Below, one piece after another: positions 1-9,152 of a stretch of 34,578 bases of DNA (its first letter is position 1; every line of letters starts with the position of its first letter). Position numbers and translations under genes: made by a program. The notes beneath the pieces are model-generated. The model saw nothing but the letters and a program-made list of their open reading frames with translations. It did no database searches and was not told the DNA's origin. Source of the DNA: Acidobacteriota bacterium (GTDB taxonomy: Bacteria; Acidobacteriota; Blastocatellia; Pyrinomonadales; Pyrinomonadaceae). The stretch lies in contig CAUJFK010000063.1 in the NCBI GenBank assembly GCA_963169175.1, positions 1 to 34,578 of the forward strand. The letters run 5' to 3'.

Positions 1-1424
1 TCCTTGATCTTCACAAGCAGATCGACGTCGCCCTGTTCATCATCGGTCTTGACCTCAACATCCTGGTCCTTATCGACCGGATCGAAATACTGTGTTTGGT
101 TCAACCGGGCGACAGAGATCTCAAGATAGCGGGAATTGTAAATATCGCCTTCATTCAGTAGGAACTCGCGGCGAAGCACGCGGTCACGCGTAAATGTATT
201 GCCTGAGAACTCAAGCCTTCTGAGCGTAAACTGCTTCCCTTCGTCAATAACGACCTTGATATCAACTATGCCTTCATTAGGATTGTTCGGATCGTCCTTG
301 AATTCGGGTTCGAATTCAGCGGTGTAGTTAACGAATCCCTGCTGGCCGTAAACATTTTTCAGGTTGTCGTAAACGCCTTCCTGAAGGCGCTTTCCGTCGG
401 CAACTTCACCTTTTTGCAGGCCGAGGTATGCCAGGATCTGCTGTTCGGAAAAGATCGAATTCCCTTCGACACTCAGGTCACCAACGCGATAGACCTTGCC
501 TTCGGTTACCGGAACGATGATCTTCAGCGTATCGTCCTTTGATGAGAGCAGTGGAATCGGAAGCGTGATCAGCGGTATAAAATCGGTCCGCTTCAGGCCC
601 AACCCTATCACTTCGGGGTCGCCGACCCTTGCCAGAAAATAACCTTTCGACCACATGTACGCCTTAACATTCTTTTGCAGGTCGTACTGGAGCTTTCGCA
701 GATCGAGGATATCCTGCCCCTTGATGCGTGAGATCAGGCCCGTTTCCTTGACCAGTGTCAGGGCGTTTCGCAGCTCACTGTCCTTGAACTTTTCATTGCC
801 CTGAAAGTCGATCTCGACAATACGCGAGCGGTTGCCCTGTGTTATATCGAATGTGAGAGCTATCGAGGTGGCCGAGATCTCCTCTTCCTTGATGTCAACC
901 GTTGCATTCGGATAGCCTTTGCTCGCCAGCATTTCACGCAGAACGCGGACGGCCGCTCTCGCCTTGACCGGATCGTAAATGCCTTCCTTTGAGATACCCA
1001 CACGCTGTTCGCGAAACGCTTTTAGAATGTCGGCTTCGGTGATGGCCTTGGTCCCGGTGAACACAAGGTCCCTGATAACAGGAAGCTCGCGGACTTCGAA
1101 AATGACATTGACCCCGCCGCGGACACCGGGCGTAGTAAGAACGCGAGTGGCGGTCTTATCGAAAAAGTTTAGCGAAAGCAATTCGGCAAGCGCTCTTTCA
1201 ACCGCGGCCGGATCATAAACGTCGCCCGGCCGCAGCTTTATGTAATAAAAAAGATCGTCGTCGCGATATCGCCGGTTTCCCTGAATATCGACCGTCTCAA
1301 TTATCTGCTGCTGAATGGCGGCGGAGGAGATTTCATTCGCATTGGTAAAACCATTCGCCTGTACGGGGGCGGCTAAGAAGGCCGTTGCCGCGAGTACAAG
1401 CCCGAATGCGGTGAATTTGAACAT
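1..1424 (-). CDS. bamA: Outer membrane protein assembly factor BamA (Omp85), N-terminal part
   Basis: BamA is the core of the machine that folds beta-barrel proteins into the outer membrane. The reverse strand is open from an ATG at 1424 to the window edge, giving about 474 residues; the C-terminal barrel lies outside. The protein begins with a signal peptide (MFKFTAFGLVLAATAFLAAP, then VQANG). Successive POTRA-like repeats follow. Each has a V-x-x-I/V-x-x-x-G-N-x-x-x/F pattern (IETVDIQGNRRYRDDDL near residue 38, then VEIDFQGNEKFKDSEL, DLSVEGNSIFSEQQI and LRRLEFSGNTFTRDRVL). They carry typical FxP/YDP and G-F/Y-x-x-A/V motifs between repeats. Five POTRA-type units fit what is visible. Family assignment is firm. 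Distinction from TamA rests on the number of POTRA units and cannot be closed without the barrel. Confidence 0.9.
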   Translation of the reverse strand, partial: MFKFTAFGLVLAATAFLAAPVQANGFTNANEISSAAIQQQIIETVDIQGNRRYRDDDLFYYIKLRPGDVYDPAAVERALAELLSLNFFDKTATRVLTTPGVRGGVNVIFEVRELPVIRDLVFTGTKAITEADILKAFREQRVGISKEGIYDPVKARAAVRVLREMLASKGYPNATVDIKEEEISATSIALTFDITQGNRSRIVEIDFQGNEKFKDSELRNALTLVKETGLISRIKGQDILDLRKLQYDLQKNVKAYMWSKGYFLARVGDPEVIGLGLKRTDFIPLITLPIPLLSSKDDTLKIIVPVTEGKVYRVGDLSVEGNSIFSEQQILAYLGLQKGEVADGKRLQEGVYDNLKNVYGQQGFVNYTAEFEPEFKDDPNNPNEGIVDIKVVIDEGKQFTLRRLEFSGNTFTRDRVLRREFLLNEGDIYNSRYLEISVARLNQTQYFDPVDKDQDVEVKTDDEQGDVDLLVKIK

Positions 1425-1831
1425 AGAAAAGATTATCCCTTATGCTGCGGTTATGATAGCTTGAGCTGGGGGCCACCAAAACTCCTGGGCCTTTAAGTAC
1501 CGCCGTATCAATTATTTAAACCAACCCGATCGGAAGGAATATGGCGGCGTTTTATGTCGGAAAAAGTACTCAACTTTTGATTCTGCGAATCAATTTGAGG
1601 TTGCCTTTCGACGCCTATTCCACAAACTTCCGAATTATACAGGGAAAATTACGAAAAAAGAAAAGCGGCGGACGATGGAAAATCTGTGACGAGGGTTTAT
1701 TCAAAGCAGCCACCCTTTCGAGATGGCCTTCGGCTTAGGCGCCCGCAGAAGCCAAGTGCAAAAACGAAAACGCACGAACCATGGCCCGCGCGCCTTAACC
1801 TCAAATAGTTCCGAACGGCATAGCAACTCGG
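1425..1831. other. Intergenic region between bamA start and clpC end
   Basis: This 407-bp stretch holds the 5' region of bamA (transcribed leftward) and the 3' region of the upstream clpC-like gene. A 65-codon plus-strand frame at 1541-1738 has no recognisable family, no Shine-Dalgarno sequence and a basic, low-complexity composition; I do not call it a gene. I see no clear terminator hairpin with a T-run. Confidence 0.4.
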
Positions 1832-4225
1832 CTATGTTTGCGAGAAGGCCCTTTCAAGTTCGTCGACAACAACTGTCCTGAAGGATAGTTTATCGCCGCA
1901 AAGGAATATCTCAACGGTTGAGTCTTCGTGCACCTCACCCTGAATGAGGGCTTCGGAGAGTTCGTCTTCAACGTACTTCTGAAGTGCCCGTTTGAGCGGC
2001 CGTGCCCCGTAGCTGCGGTCGGCGACGGTCTTTCCGATCAGCCATTTGCGGGCATCATCCGACAACCCGACCGTGAGAGTGCGGCCGGCAAGTATCTCGT
2101 TGAGTTTGCCGATCTGCAGGTCAATGATCTGCGACAGGTCATCCTCTGCCAGCTCATCAAATATAATGATCTCATCCAACCGGTTAATAAACTCCGGTGC
2201 AAAGGTCTGCTTTACCTGTGAAAGTACCTGTTCCTCCATTCGTTCACGCGAGGCATCAGCGCTGCCCTGGAAGCCGAGCGAAGTGCGTTTCTGTATATAT
2301 TTGGCACCGATATTCGATGTCATGATGAAGATCGCGTTGCGGCAATCGATGGTATTTCCCTGAGCGTCGGTCAATATTCCGTCCTCGAAGACCTGGAGCA
2401 GGACATTGAACAGATCAGGGTGCGCTTTTTCGACCTCGTCAAAGAGAACGACCGAATATGGCGAACGCCGCAGCTTCTCGGTCAACTGGCCGCCTTCTTC
2501 AAACCCAATGTATCCCGGAGGCGAGCCGATGAACTTGGCGACCGCGTGTTTTTCCATGAACTCGCTCATGTCAAAACGAATGAGCGTGCGCTCGGTGCCG
2601 AAGAGATATTCCGCAAGTGTTCGTGCAACCTCAGTCTTTCCAACGCCGGTCGGCCCCAGAAAAAGGAACGAACCGACAGGCCTTCCCGGATTTTTCAAAC
2701 CGGCACGCGACCGGCGAATGGCACGGGCCAGGGCCGAGATGGCGGGCCGCTGCGAGATGATCCGTTTATGGAGTTCTGTCTCAATATTCAGCAGCTTTGC
2801 CGCCTCTTCCTGTTTGATCGACGACACCGGAACGCCCGTCCAACGAGCGATGACCTCATCGACATCGTCTTTCGTGACCTCGACCGAAAAGAACGAATGT
2901 TCAAGCGTTTTCAGCTCATAGCTGATGATCTGATCTTCGTTTGCGGCGGCCCGTTTCCAGTTGGCGACGGTCTCTTTCCACGACGGTTCGCCGGTATTTT
3001 CGCTTTGATGCCGAAGCTTGGCACGGGCGCCCGCTTCGTCAAGGACATCTATCGCCTTGTCCGGAAGGAACCTGTCCGGAATGTAGCGATTTGACTGGAA
3101 AACAGCGGCTTCCAGAGCATCCTTTGAATAGCGGATCTGGTGAAACGCTTCGTAGCGGTCAACAAGGCCGCGAACGATCTGCAATGCCTCGGCCTCGCTA
3201 GGCGGCTGTACCTTGACGGCCTGGAATCGACGCTCCAGTGCCCTGTCCTTTTCTATCGTTTTTCTATATTCACCCGGCGTAGTTGCACCGATTATCTGGA
3301 TCTCTCCACGCGACAAAGCAGGCTTAAGAATGTTCGCCGCATCCAGCGTCCCCTCGGCCGAACCTGCTCCGACAAGCGTGTGGATCTCATCGATGAAAAC
3401 GATATATTCGTCGTTCTCGCGAAGCTCGGTCATTATCTTCTTCAGCCGCTCTTCGAACTGCCCGCGGTACTTGGTCCCGGCGACGACAAGCGAAAGATCG
3501 AGGGCGAGAATGCGTTTGTTCTCAAGAAAACTCGGCACTGTCCGGTCGACGATCTGCTGCGCCAGGCCTTCGATTATTGCCGTCTTGCCTACGCCCGCCT
3601 CGCCCATCAGGACCGGATTGTTCTTTGTCCGGCGGCACAATATCTCGATCAGCCGTTCTATCTCCAGCTCGCGGCCGATAAGCGGATCGAGTTTGCCTTG
3701 GGCCGCGTCCTCGGTCAGATCACGAGTAAACTCCTGCAGATTTGGCGTCCGTGACCCTTCGGGCGTTGACGCCGCAGGTGCCGGCGGCAGCCCGTGCTGA
3801 CGGGATATCTCGTCTCGCACGTCCTGTGCACGCATTCCCAAACGCATTAGTATCTCGGCCGCTACGGAATTCTCTTCACGTGCCATCCCGAGCAGCAGAT
3901 GCTCCGGCCCAATGTGGCGGCTTTTTAAATGACGGCTTTCTTCGCTGGCGTAGAAAAGAATGCGTTTTGTCTCAGGGGCGAGATGAAGTTCCGCTGATTG
4001 CGGAATGCGGTCGCGCAGAACTATTCTCTCCTCCACTTCTTTTCGCAGCGAATCCACCGTTATTCCGCGGCGGCCGGGAAAATAGCGCGGAGCTATCGTT
4101 TTGTCCTCTCGCATCAGACCGAGCAGAATGTGCTCCGACGCGATGACGGGCGAACCATATTGCAACGCCTCGTAACGGGCGAAAAAGATGACACGTCGAG
4201 ACCTTTCGGTATAGCGTTCGAACAT
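1832..4225 (-). CDS. clpC: ClpC-type AAA+ unfoldase (Clp ATPase subunit)
   Basis: This is an ATP-driven unfoldase that feeds substrates to ClpP or remodels aggregates in the cytoplasm. From the chosen start it has 797 residues, normal for ClpC. An N-terminal double Clp_N repeat (about 3-145) is followed by the first AAA+ module with Walker A GEAGVGKT near 208 and Walker B IVFIDEIHTL. A short middle region as in ClpC comes next. The second module has Walker A GPTGVGKT near 524 and Walker B VVLFDEVEKA near 592. The tripeptide LGF near 650 sits where ClpP-docking loops lie, so partnership with ClpP is likely. The frame extends upstream to 4288, but MFERYTERSRRVIFFARYEA at 4225 matches the family N-terminus. 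The short middle domain argues against ClpB. Confidence 0.9.
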   Translation of the reverse strand: MFERYTERSRRVIFFARYEALQYGSPVIASEHILLGLMREDKTIAPRYFPGRRGITVDSLRKEVEERIVLRDRIPQSAELHLAPETKRILFYASEESRHLKSRHIGPEHLLLGMAREENSVAAEILMRLGMRAQDVRDEISRQHGLPPAPAASTPEGSRTPNLQEFTRDLTEDAAQGKLDPLIGRELEIERLIEILCRRTKNNPVLMGEAGVGKTAIIEGLAQQIVDRTVPSFLENKRILALDLSLVVAGTKYRGQFEERLKKIMTELRENDEYIVFIDEIHTLVGAGSAEGTLDAANILKPALSRGEIQIIGATTPGEYRKTIEKDRALERRFQAVKVQPPSEAEALQIVRGLVDRYEAFHQIRYSKDALEAAVFQSNRYIPDRFLPDKAIDVLDEAGARAKLRHQSENTGEPSWKETVANWKRAAANEDQIISYELKTLEHSFFSVEVTKDDVDEVIARWTGVPVSSIKQEEAAKLLNIETELHKRIISQRPAISALARAIRRSRAGLKNPGRPVGSFLFLGPTGVGKTEVARTLAEYLFGTERTLIRFDMSEFMEKHAVAKFIGSPPGYIGFEEGGQLTEKLRRSPYSVVLFDEVEKAHPDLFNVLLQVFEDGILTDAQGNTIDCRNAIFIMTSNIGAKYIQKRTSLGFQGSADASRERMEEQVLSQVKQTFAPEFINRLDEIIIFDELAEDDLSQIIDLQIGKLNEILAGRTLTVGLSDDARKWLIGKTVADRSYGARPLKRALQKYVEDELSEALIQGEVHEDSTVEIFLCGDKLSFRTVVVDELERAFSQT

Positions 4226-4556
4226 AAAGATCAGTGCTCTCACTTCCGCTGTCGGGTTACTCCCATTATACCGAAAGCTGCTGCACAAGGCACAAGGGCT
4301 AGTTTTCGACTGATATCACAAACTTTCACGAAGTAAAGTTGCAAACATCGCCAAAATCCAATTTAAACCGTACGGGATGTCTGAAAAGTACCCATGGCAT
4401 TTGCACCGTTGACGCCCACTCTTGTTCATCTTATTCGGCATTTTTCCCATCCTATTCGGTGGTAAACCAATTCCAACCCCCGAATAAGATGAAGGAGATC
4501 TGAATTTCGGAACAAGACCGTCACATCGAGCGGGCCTATCAAGACATCCTCACGCT
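4226..4556. other. Intergenic region upstream of clpC
   Basis: This 331-bp region contains the three-copy inverted repeat at 4425-4493. Directly after the right arm, AAGGAG at 4492-4497 is followed by a short plus-strand frame from ATT near 4504 to TAA at 4558-4560 (ending DRHIERAYQDILTL) that reads like the end or start of a real protein. It lacks a standard start and is probably a decayed fragment. No other gene is visible. Confidence 0.4.
4425..4493. repeat. 14-bp perfect inverted repeat with a third internal copy
   Basis: TTCATCTTATTCGG at 4425-4438 is exactly complemented by CCGAATAAGATGAA at 4480-4493, leaving a 41-nt loop. A near copy of the left arm, CATCCTATTCGG, lies in the loop at 4448-4459 and could pair with the right arm instead. 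The element is in the space upstream of clpC and downstream of the DUF1232 gene. There is no T-run, so it is not an ordinary terminator; a regulator-binding or alternative-pairing site, or a relic of a mobile repeat, is possible. Confidence 0.6.
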
Positions 4557-5081
4557 TTAATTCGTCATCTTCGAACTGGCGTCGATCTTCTCGGCCTGCG
4601 ATACTTCAACGATCAAAGGTTCGTTCTTTGTCTTGATGCTTTTCAAAACAGCGGCGGCCGAACCCAACTCGACGCGGGAAGAAAGTACGCGGGTGATCCG
4701 TTTTGGAAGCAGCATCGGGGCAATGCCCGCTATCGAGTCAGCCAGCGAAACGATATCGCCGCCGCCGGCCCAATGCTGCCGTACGACCGTCGCATCCGAA
4801 CGATTGACAAGGCGAAGCAGCGTTAAAGCTACCACGTAAATATCGTCAACCTGGCCGATGAACGGGAAAAGGTCGGGGATGAGGTCGATCGGAGAAATTA
4901 CGTAAACTATCGCCGCGAGGAACAGTGCCTTTTCGGCCGTCGGCACGCGTCCATCTTTCAGCAGGCGGCCGAGTAGAAGCACCATGTTCGGCAGGAACAT
5001 CATGAAATTCCGCATCCGGCCTTTTGCTTCTTTCTTGAACCCGCGGGCGGGCCCAGGTTTTCGTTCCGCGATATCTGCCAT
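4557..5081 (-). CDS. DUF1232 (YkvA-like) membrane protein
   Basis: The 174-residue protein has the DUF1232 signature around residues 47-88: a hydrophobic stretch LFLAAIVYVISPIDLIPDL followed by FIGQVDDIYVVALTL. The SPIDLIPD and GxxDD motifs are the family hallmark. Members are small membrane-associated proteins of unknown function. The N-terminus is basic (ERKPGPARGFKKEAKGR), which suggests a cytoplasmic tail. The tail beyond the domain is not recognised. The start at 5081 is supported by GAGGAA about 10 nt upstream. It is transcribed away from the divergent pta gene across a roughly 70-bp gap. Confidence 0.85.
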   Translation of the reverse strand: MADIAERKPGPARGFKKEAKGRMRNFMMFLPNMVLLLGRLLKDGRVPTAEKALFLAAIVYVISPIDLIPDLFPFIGQVDDIYVVALTLLRLVNRSDATVVRQHWAGGGDIVSLADSIAGIAPMLLPKRITRVLSSRVELGSAAAVLKSIKTKNEPLIVEVSQAEKIDASSKMTN

Positions 5082-5154
5082 TTAGCAATTCCTCTTTCGG
5101 GTTAGATAGAGTCTATGGACAACACGCGGTTTGTGCAAGTTTTAGCGGACGGAG

Positions 5155-6231
5155 TTGTATGGTAAATTCGGTACGGTCGAACTGTTAGTTATGCCGAGAG
5201 AGGCGGATGGCCTGTCGTACTTGTTTATGATCCTTCAACAGATCCGCACGCGGGCGGCCGCCGACCCGCAGCATATCATTTTGCCCGAGGGCGAAGATCC
5301 GCGCACCATGCAGGCGGCCGAGTTCTGCTCGCGTGAAAATATCGCGCGAATAAGCGTGATCGGAAATGAAGAGAAGGTGCGGGCCGCGGCAAGCGAGGCG
5401 GCGGCAAATCTCAACGGCGTTACTATCATCGATCATCGGAAGGCCTTCAATTTTGGCCGTATCGCGACACTTTATTACGAGCTTCGGCGGGCGAAAGGCA
5501 CCACGTTGGAAGAATCCGAGCAGACCGTTAAAGACCCGCTTTATTACGGAAACTTGCTCGTCCGCGAGGGCAAGGCCGATGGATCGGTCGCCGGTGCTAC
5601 GAACACAACGGCACACACCGTTGCCGCCGCCCTGCGGTGTATCGGTGTGCGGGCAGGCTTTCGCATTGTTTCGTCGTTCTTTCTAATGACGGTCCCGGAC
5701 AAAAAATTCGGCGAAAAAGGAGCGATGATCTATGCCGACTGCGGTGTTGTCATCGACCCGGACGCCGGCGAGCTTGCGGAGATAGCCATCGCATCCGCTG
5801 ATTCGTGCCAAGCTCTATTGCAAACGGAACCGCGTGTCGCAATGCTCTCATTTTCAACCAAAGGCAGTGCAAAGCATAAGTCGATCGACAAGGTCATCGA
5901 GGCTTTGAAAACGGTCCGCGCCCGCATGCCGGACCTGAATATCGATGGCGAACTTCAGGCGGACGCCGCTCTGGTCCCGTTGGTCGGCAAATCTAAAGCT
6001 CCAGGCTCAAGCGTCGCCGGCCGGGCGAACGTGCTCATCTTTCCGGACCTGAACGCAGGCAACATTGCCTATAAACTGACCGAACGCCTTACCGGCGGAA
6101 CCGCGATCGGCCCGATCCTGCAAGGCCTCGACCGTCCGTGCAACGACCTTTCGCGCGGATGCAAGGCAGAAGATATCGTAGATGCTGTCGCGATCACCGC
6201 GGTGCAGTCTCAAGCACGAAAGGCTCTGTAA
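5155..6231 (+). CDS. pta: Phosphate acetyltransferase (PTA/PTB family)
   Basis: Converts acetyl-CoA and phosphate to acetyl phosphate and CoA (or the reverse), the first step of the Pta-AckA acetate pathway; no ackA lies in the window. Family motifs run the whole length: ILPEGEDPRTMQAAEF near the N-terminus, LVREGKADGSVAGATNTT in the middle, and at the C-terminus LIFPDLNAGNIAYKLTERL followed by AIGPILQGLDRPCNDLSRGC. There is no N-terminal DRTGG/regulatory domain, so it is the short form. The start is uncertain: 5155 has GGAG four bases upstream, but the family N-terminus matches better from ATG at 5227 (MILQQIRTRAAADP), giving about 334 residues. It is convergent with the next gene with only 5 bp between stops. 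Confidence 0.92.
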   Translation: MYGKFGTVELLVMPREADGLSYLFMILQQIRTRAAADPQHIILPEGEDPRTMQAAEFCSRENIARISVIGNEEKVRAAASEAAANLNGVTIIDHRKAFNFGRIATLYYELRRAKGTTLEESEQTVKDPLYYGNLLVREGKADGSVAGATNTTAHTVAAALRCIGVRAGFRIVSSFFLMTVPDKKFGEKGAMIYADCGVVIDPDAGELAEIAIASADSCQALLQTEPRVAMLSFSTKGSAKHKSIDKVIEALKTVRARMPDLNIDGELQADAALVPLVGKSKAPGSSVAGRANVLIFPDLNAGNIAYKLTERLTGGTAIGPILQGLDRPCNDLSRGCKAEDIVDAVAITAVQSQARKAL

Positions 6232-6236
6232 CTCTA

Positions 6237-8030
6237 TCAATATCTTGGCGAATGTTCTGTCCGCGGACGAACAAATGATTGCGGCGGATCGCTGATATCC
6301 CCAGCGGCGATTTTGCGGCGCTTCTTTTCGGCGTACATTGCTTCGTCGGCCCGGGCTATCATTTCGTCGAGCGGTAGGTCAGCGTCAACTTCTGCTAAGC
6401 CAATACTGCAGCCGATCAGATATGGATCGGGACTCTCGGCATTGTGTTCGTCGATGCGCTCAAGTATGCGGTTGACAACAAGTTGCGCATTCTCGCCCTG
6501 GGCACCGACCGACAGGATGACGAATTCATCACCGCCCCAGCGGGCGACAAGATCGGCGTTGCGAACTACAGACGAAATGAGCCGGCCAAGCGTTTTAAGG
6601 GCGTACGATCCCGCCCCATGCCCGTAGGTGTCATTGATCGCCTTAAGCCCGTCCATATCCGCGAACATCAGCGAAAGCCCGCGGGCCGTACCGCTGTGTC
6701 TTTCAAGCTTTAGTTGATGCTCAGCCATCGTCACAAACCCGCGCCGGTTGTAAAGGCCCGTGAGCTCATCTGTCAACGAAAGCTCATTCAATTTCTTCTG
6801 CGCTTCAAGCAATTCCGTCACGTTTTGCGCGTGGCCGAGAACATACGGTTCCTTGCCTTCCTCGGCCGCAAGTACGTTGTAATACCGAAGCACCACATGT
6901 TTGCCGTCTTTTGACTCAAGCTCAAGAAGCCCGTTTGCCAATCCTTCATGAGTTACCTCGCGGAGATATGCGTCGAATTCCGGGCGAAGAGATGCGGCCA
7001 CGAACTCTCGCAGACTCTGTCCGATCATTTCCTCTTCCGAGTATCCGAGAAGATGAAGTGTTGCCCGGTTCACCGTGCTAAGCCGTCCGTCAAGATCGTG
7101 AATGCAGATCAACCCCTGGCTGTAGTCGAACAACTCGCGGTAACGCATTTCCTTGTCTGCCAGTTCGGCCTCAGCCTGGCGGCGGTTCATATCGGAGCGG
7201 TGAACTCTTGCACTAAATATCAGCCCCACCATCAGCAGAAGGCACATCTGAACCAGAATTGCCGCCGCACTGCCGAAACCGGTGTCGTATAGGCCGCGGT
7301 CTTCGCCAGTCAAACGCAGCCATCCAATCAGCGTTGGCAGAATAATAACGACCGGCACCAGGCGCCGAGCCGATGCACCGCCAAGACTATCGCTTGCGAG
7401 AAGTTCAACCAGCGGAAACTCACGATTCTCGCCCAACAACGCCACCCCCGCGGCAATAAATAAGAACGCCGTGTGCAGCGGCATTCCGTTTATCCCGGAA
7501 AAGCCATAGAACGTGTTCGCACCATAAAGATGCCCCAGCAGCGAGGTATAAGCCGCTGCAACTACAAATGTCGTCAGCACACCGCTTAGGTGGCCTAAGC
7601 CCCGCCATTTGGCGAGGATAAGGCTGACCCCGAGAAAAATGAAGTTGACCGCCGAAACTGGTGAAACGCGGGAATGCGTCGAACCAGGACCGAGATTAGG
7701 AATTAGAGCGGCATCGATCGGAATCGATATCTGAAAGACGTAGGCGAGAAGAACCGCGGCACCGCCGGCGGCGATAATACCGCCAGACACGATTGACAGC
7801 CATCGAAAGCGTTTCGTTCGGTGACTGTAACTTGAAAATACGAAAGCGAGGCCGACAAGAAAGAATCCGCCAGCCCCGGCCGGCTTCATTTCGGGAAATC
7901 CATCGATCACCGACTTGAGCAAGCCAATATCGGCCCACCACCCGCATAAAACTGCCAGCGACAGTACCATGAGAATGGCTCCGGCGAGAAAAATGCCGCC
8001 TTGTTGAACTTGGGAACGAAACGAAATCAT
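6237..8030 (-). CDS. Membrane-bound PAS-GGDEF diguanylate cyclase
   Basis: Makes cyclic di-GMP from two GTP. The first 275 of 597 residues form a hydrophobic sensor with about eight likely membrane segments. A short coiled-coil stretch (HRSDMNRRQAEAELADKE) leads to a PAS domain at about 293-410 (RYRELFDYSQGLICIHDLDG, ending GHAQNVTELLEAQKKL). The catalytic GGDEF domain follows, from DELTGLYNRRGF (421-432) to near 570, with an intact active-site GGDEF at 499-503. RNAD at 490-493 is the RxxD product-inhibition site five residues upstream, so feedback by c-di-GMP is likely. No EAL domain is present. The membrane region is of MASE type by position, but I cannot name the subtype. A PilZ protein at 21781 could be a downstream receptor. 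Confidence 0.93.
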   Translation of the reverse strand: MISFRSQVQQGGIFLAGAILMVLSLAVLCGWWADIGLLKSVIDGFPEMKPAGAGGFFLVGLAFVFSSYSHRTKRFRWLSIVSGGIIAAGGAAVLLAYVFQISIPIDAALIPNLGPGSTHSRVSPVSAVNFIFLGVSLILAKWRGLGHLSGVLTTFVVAAAYTSLLGHLYGANTFYGFSGINGMPLHTAFLFIAAGVALLGENREFPLVELLASDSLGGASARRLVPVVIILPTLIGWLRLTGEDRGLYDTGFGSAAAILVQMCLLLMVGLIFSARVHRSDMNRRQAEAELADKEMRYRELFDYSQGLICIHDLDGRLSTVNRATLHLLGYSEEEMIGQSLREFVAASLRPEFDAYLREVTHEGLANGLLELESKDGKHVVLRYYNVLAAEEGKEPYVLGHAQNVTELLEAQKKLNELSLTDELTGLYNRRGFVTMAEHQLKLERHSGTARGLSLMFADMDGLKAINDTYGHGAGSYALKTLGRLISSVVRNADLVARWGGDEFVILSVGAQGENAQLVVNRILERIDEHNAESPDPYLIGCSIGLAEVDADLPLDEMIARADEAMYAEKKRRKIAAGDISDPPQSFVRPRTEHSPRY

Positions 8031-8312
8031 CCGCGAAAGCCAGAGGAAATATAGATCTTGTTGCGAAAGCAGGAGTGAAGGCGAGAGCGCGAGGCCCCCT
8101 GCTTAACAAAGTTTAACATAAAGGCGGGCGGTTCGTGCAATTATTTGGATCCCACGGTCGTGGGCCGATTAAAAATTCTGACCTATACTTCTTTGCGATC
8201 TTTTGACTTTCCCTCGGCGTCGTCTGCCTTACTTCGTTTTGTTCACCACAAAGGGCTCGAAGATGAGAACTCAAAGGTCCCAAAGGAATTGAAACTGGGC
8301 CCCGCCCGGAAT
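8031..8312. other. Intergenic region upstream of the diguanylate cyclase
   Basis: This 282-bp region lies between the cyclase-family lipoprotein stop and the GGDEF gene start. It contains a decayed dispersed repeat at 8241-8290 and a 62-codon plus-strand frame that I regard as chance. No terminator is obvious. Confidence 0.4.
8241..8290 (+). repeat. Degenerate dispersed repeat, CACAGAG type
   Basis: TTCACCACAAAGG followed by spaced CAAAGG units resembles the translated-sense copy at 19748 (TTCACCACGGAGGACAC) and antisense copies elsewhere in the window. It is intergenic and partly eroded. Confidence 0.5.
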
Positions 8313-9119
8313 TTACATTCTTGGCGGGACTAGCGCGATGATCCTCAGCGGCCCGCCGGAGCCGCCTTTTATCTTCATCGGCAGAGCGACGACCTGAAAG
8401 CCTTTGCTGGGCAGCTTTTCCAATTCCGCAACATTCTCAAATGCCGGAATGTCATTGGTCATCAACGCCACGTGTGAGCCGAACGTTGTTGACTGGCCCC
8501 GGTCAATGCTGGCCGTGTCAATGCCGATCGCCTTGAATTTTCGGTTCTCGACCAGCCATTTCGCTGCATCGGGGTGCAGGCCGGGAAAATGCAGGTCCTT
8601 GACGGCGTCAGGGCCTCGCTGATCTGTGCCGAGGTAGGCTTTCTTATCCGGCCATCGCGTTGACCAGCCGGTCTGGAGCAGGATGATCGACCACTCAGGT
8701 ATCTTTCCGTTCGCGGCCTCCCACGCCTTGATGTCGTCTTTAGAAACCTCATAGTCGGGGTCAGCTGACGCCTTGGCCGAAACGTCGATCTTTATTCCCT
8801 CGCCGATCAATTGATCGAGTCCGAGCTGGTCGGTTGTTTTCTTTCCTTGCCCAAAATGCACGGGAGCATCCAGGTGCGTTCCGCCGTGTTCCGCACCCGA
8901 AAAATTGTAGGCGGAATAATAGTAGCCGCCGCTTGTCCGGCCTTCAGCAACGGTAGTGTGTTTGAACGGTTCCGCTGTCACCCAGTAGATCGTGTCTTCC
9001 GAAAAATCGCGCGACAGATCGATCCATTGGCCTTTGAAATTTGCGGAGCGGCCGGTACTCTCACACGCGGACATCAGAATTCCGATCACGATCAAGCCAA
9101 ATGCGATCCTTGTTGTCAT
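8313..9119 (-). CDS. Cyclase / kynurenine formamidase-like hydrolase, lipoprotein
   Basis: The 268-residue protein belongs to the putative cyclase family, metal-dependent hydrolases that include bacterial kynurenine formamidase. The metal site motif HGGTHLDAPVHF is complete (H78, H82, D84, H88), and further conserved blocks IILLQTGWSTRW, GIDTASIDRG and the C-terminal LPMKIKGGSGGPLR are present. The N-terminus MTTRIAFGLIVIGILMSAC is a signal peptide ending at a near-consensus lipobox with Cys19, so it is probably lipid-anchored outside the cytoplasm. That makes a tryptophan-catabolic role less likely; the substrate is unknown. It follows the cyanophycinase-like gene by 33 bp on the same strand, likely in one transcript. 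Confidence 0.88.
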   Translation of the reverse strand: MTTRIAFGLIVIGILMSACESTGRSANFKGQWIDLSRDFSEDTIYWVTAEPFKHTTVAEGRTSGGYYYSAYNFSGAEHGGTHLDAPVHFGQGKKTTDQLGLDQLIGEGIKIDVSAKASADPDYEVSKDDIKAWEAANGKIPEWSIILLQTGWSTRWPDKKAYLGTDQRGPDAVKDLHFPGLHPDAAKWLVENRKFKAIGIDTASIDRGQSTTFGSHVALMTNDIPAFENVAELEKLPSKGFQVVALPMKIKGGSGGPLRIIALVPPRM

Positions 9120-9152
9120 ACATTTTCTCCGCAGACGAAATATCGTTCGCCA

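Noticed and set aside
1541..1738. 65-codon plus-strand open frame upstream of bamA
   Set aside because: No Shine-Dalgarno sequence, no recognisable family, basic low-complexity composition, and antisense to the expected bamA leader.
8145..8333. 62-codon plus-strand frame between the GGDEF and cyclase-family genes
   Set aside because: It runs through a dispersed repeat and overlaps the end of the cyclase-family gene on the other strand; no coding features.
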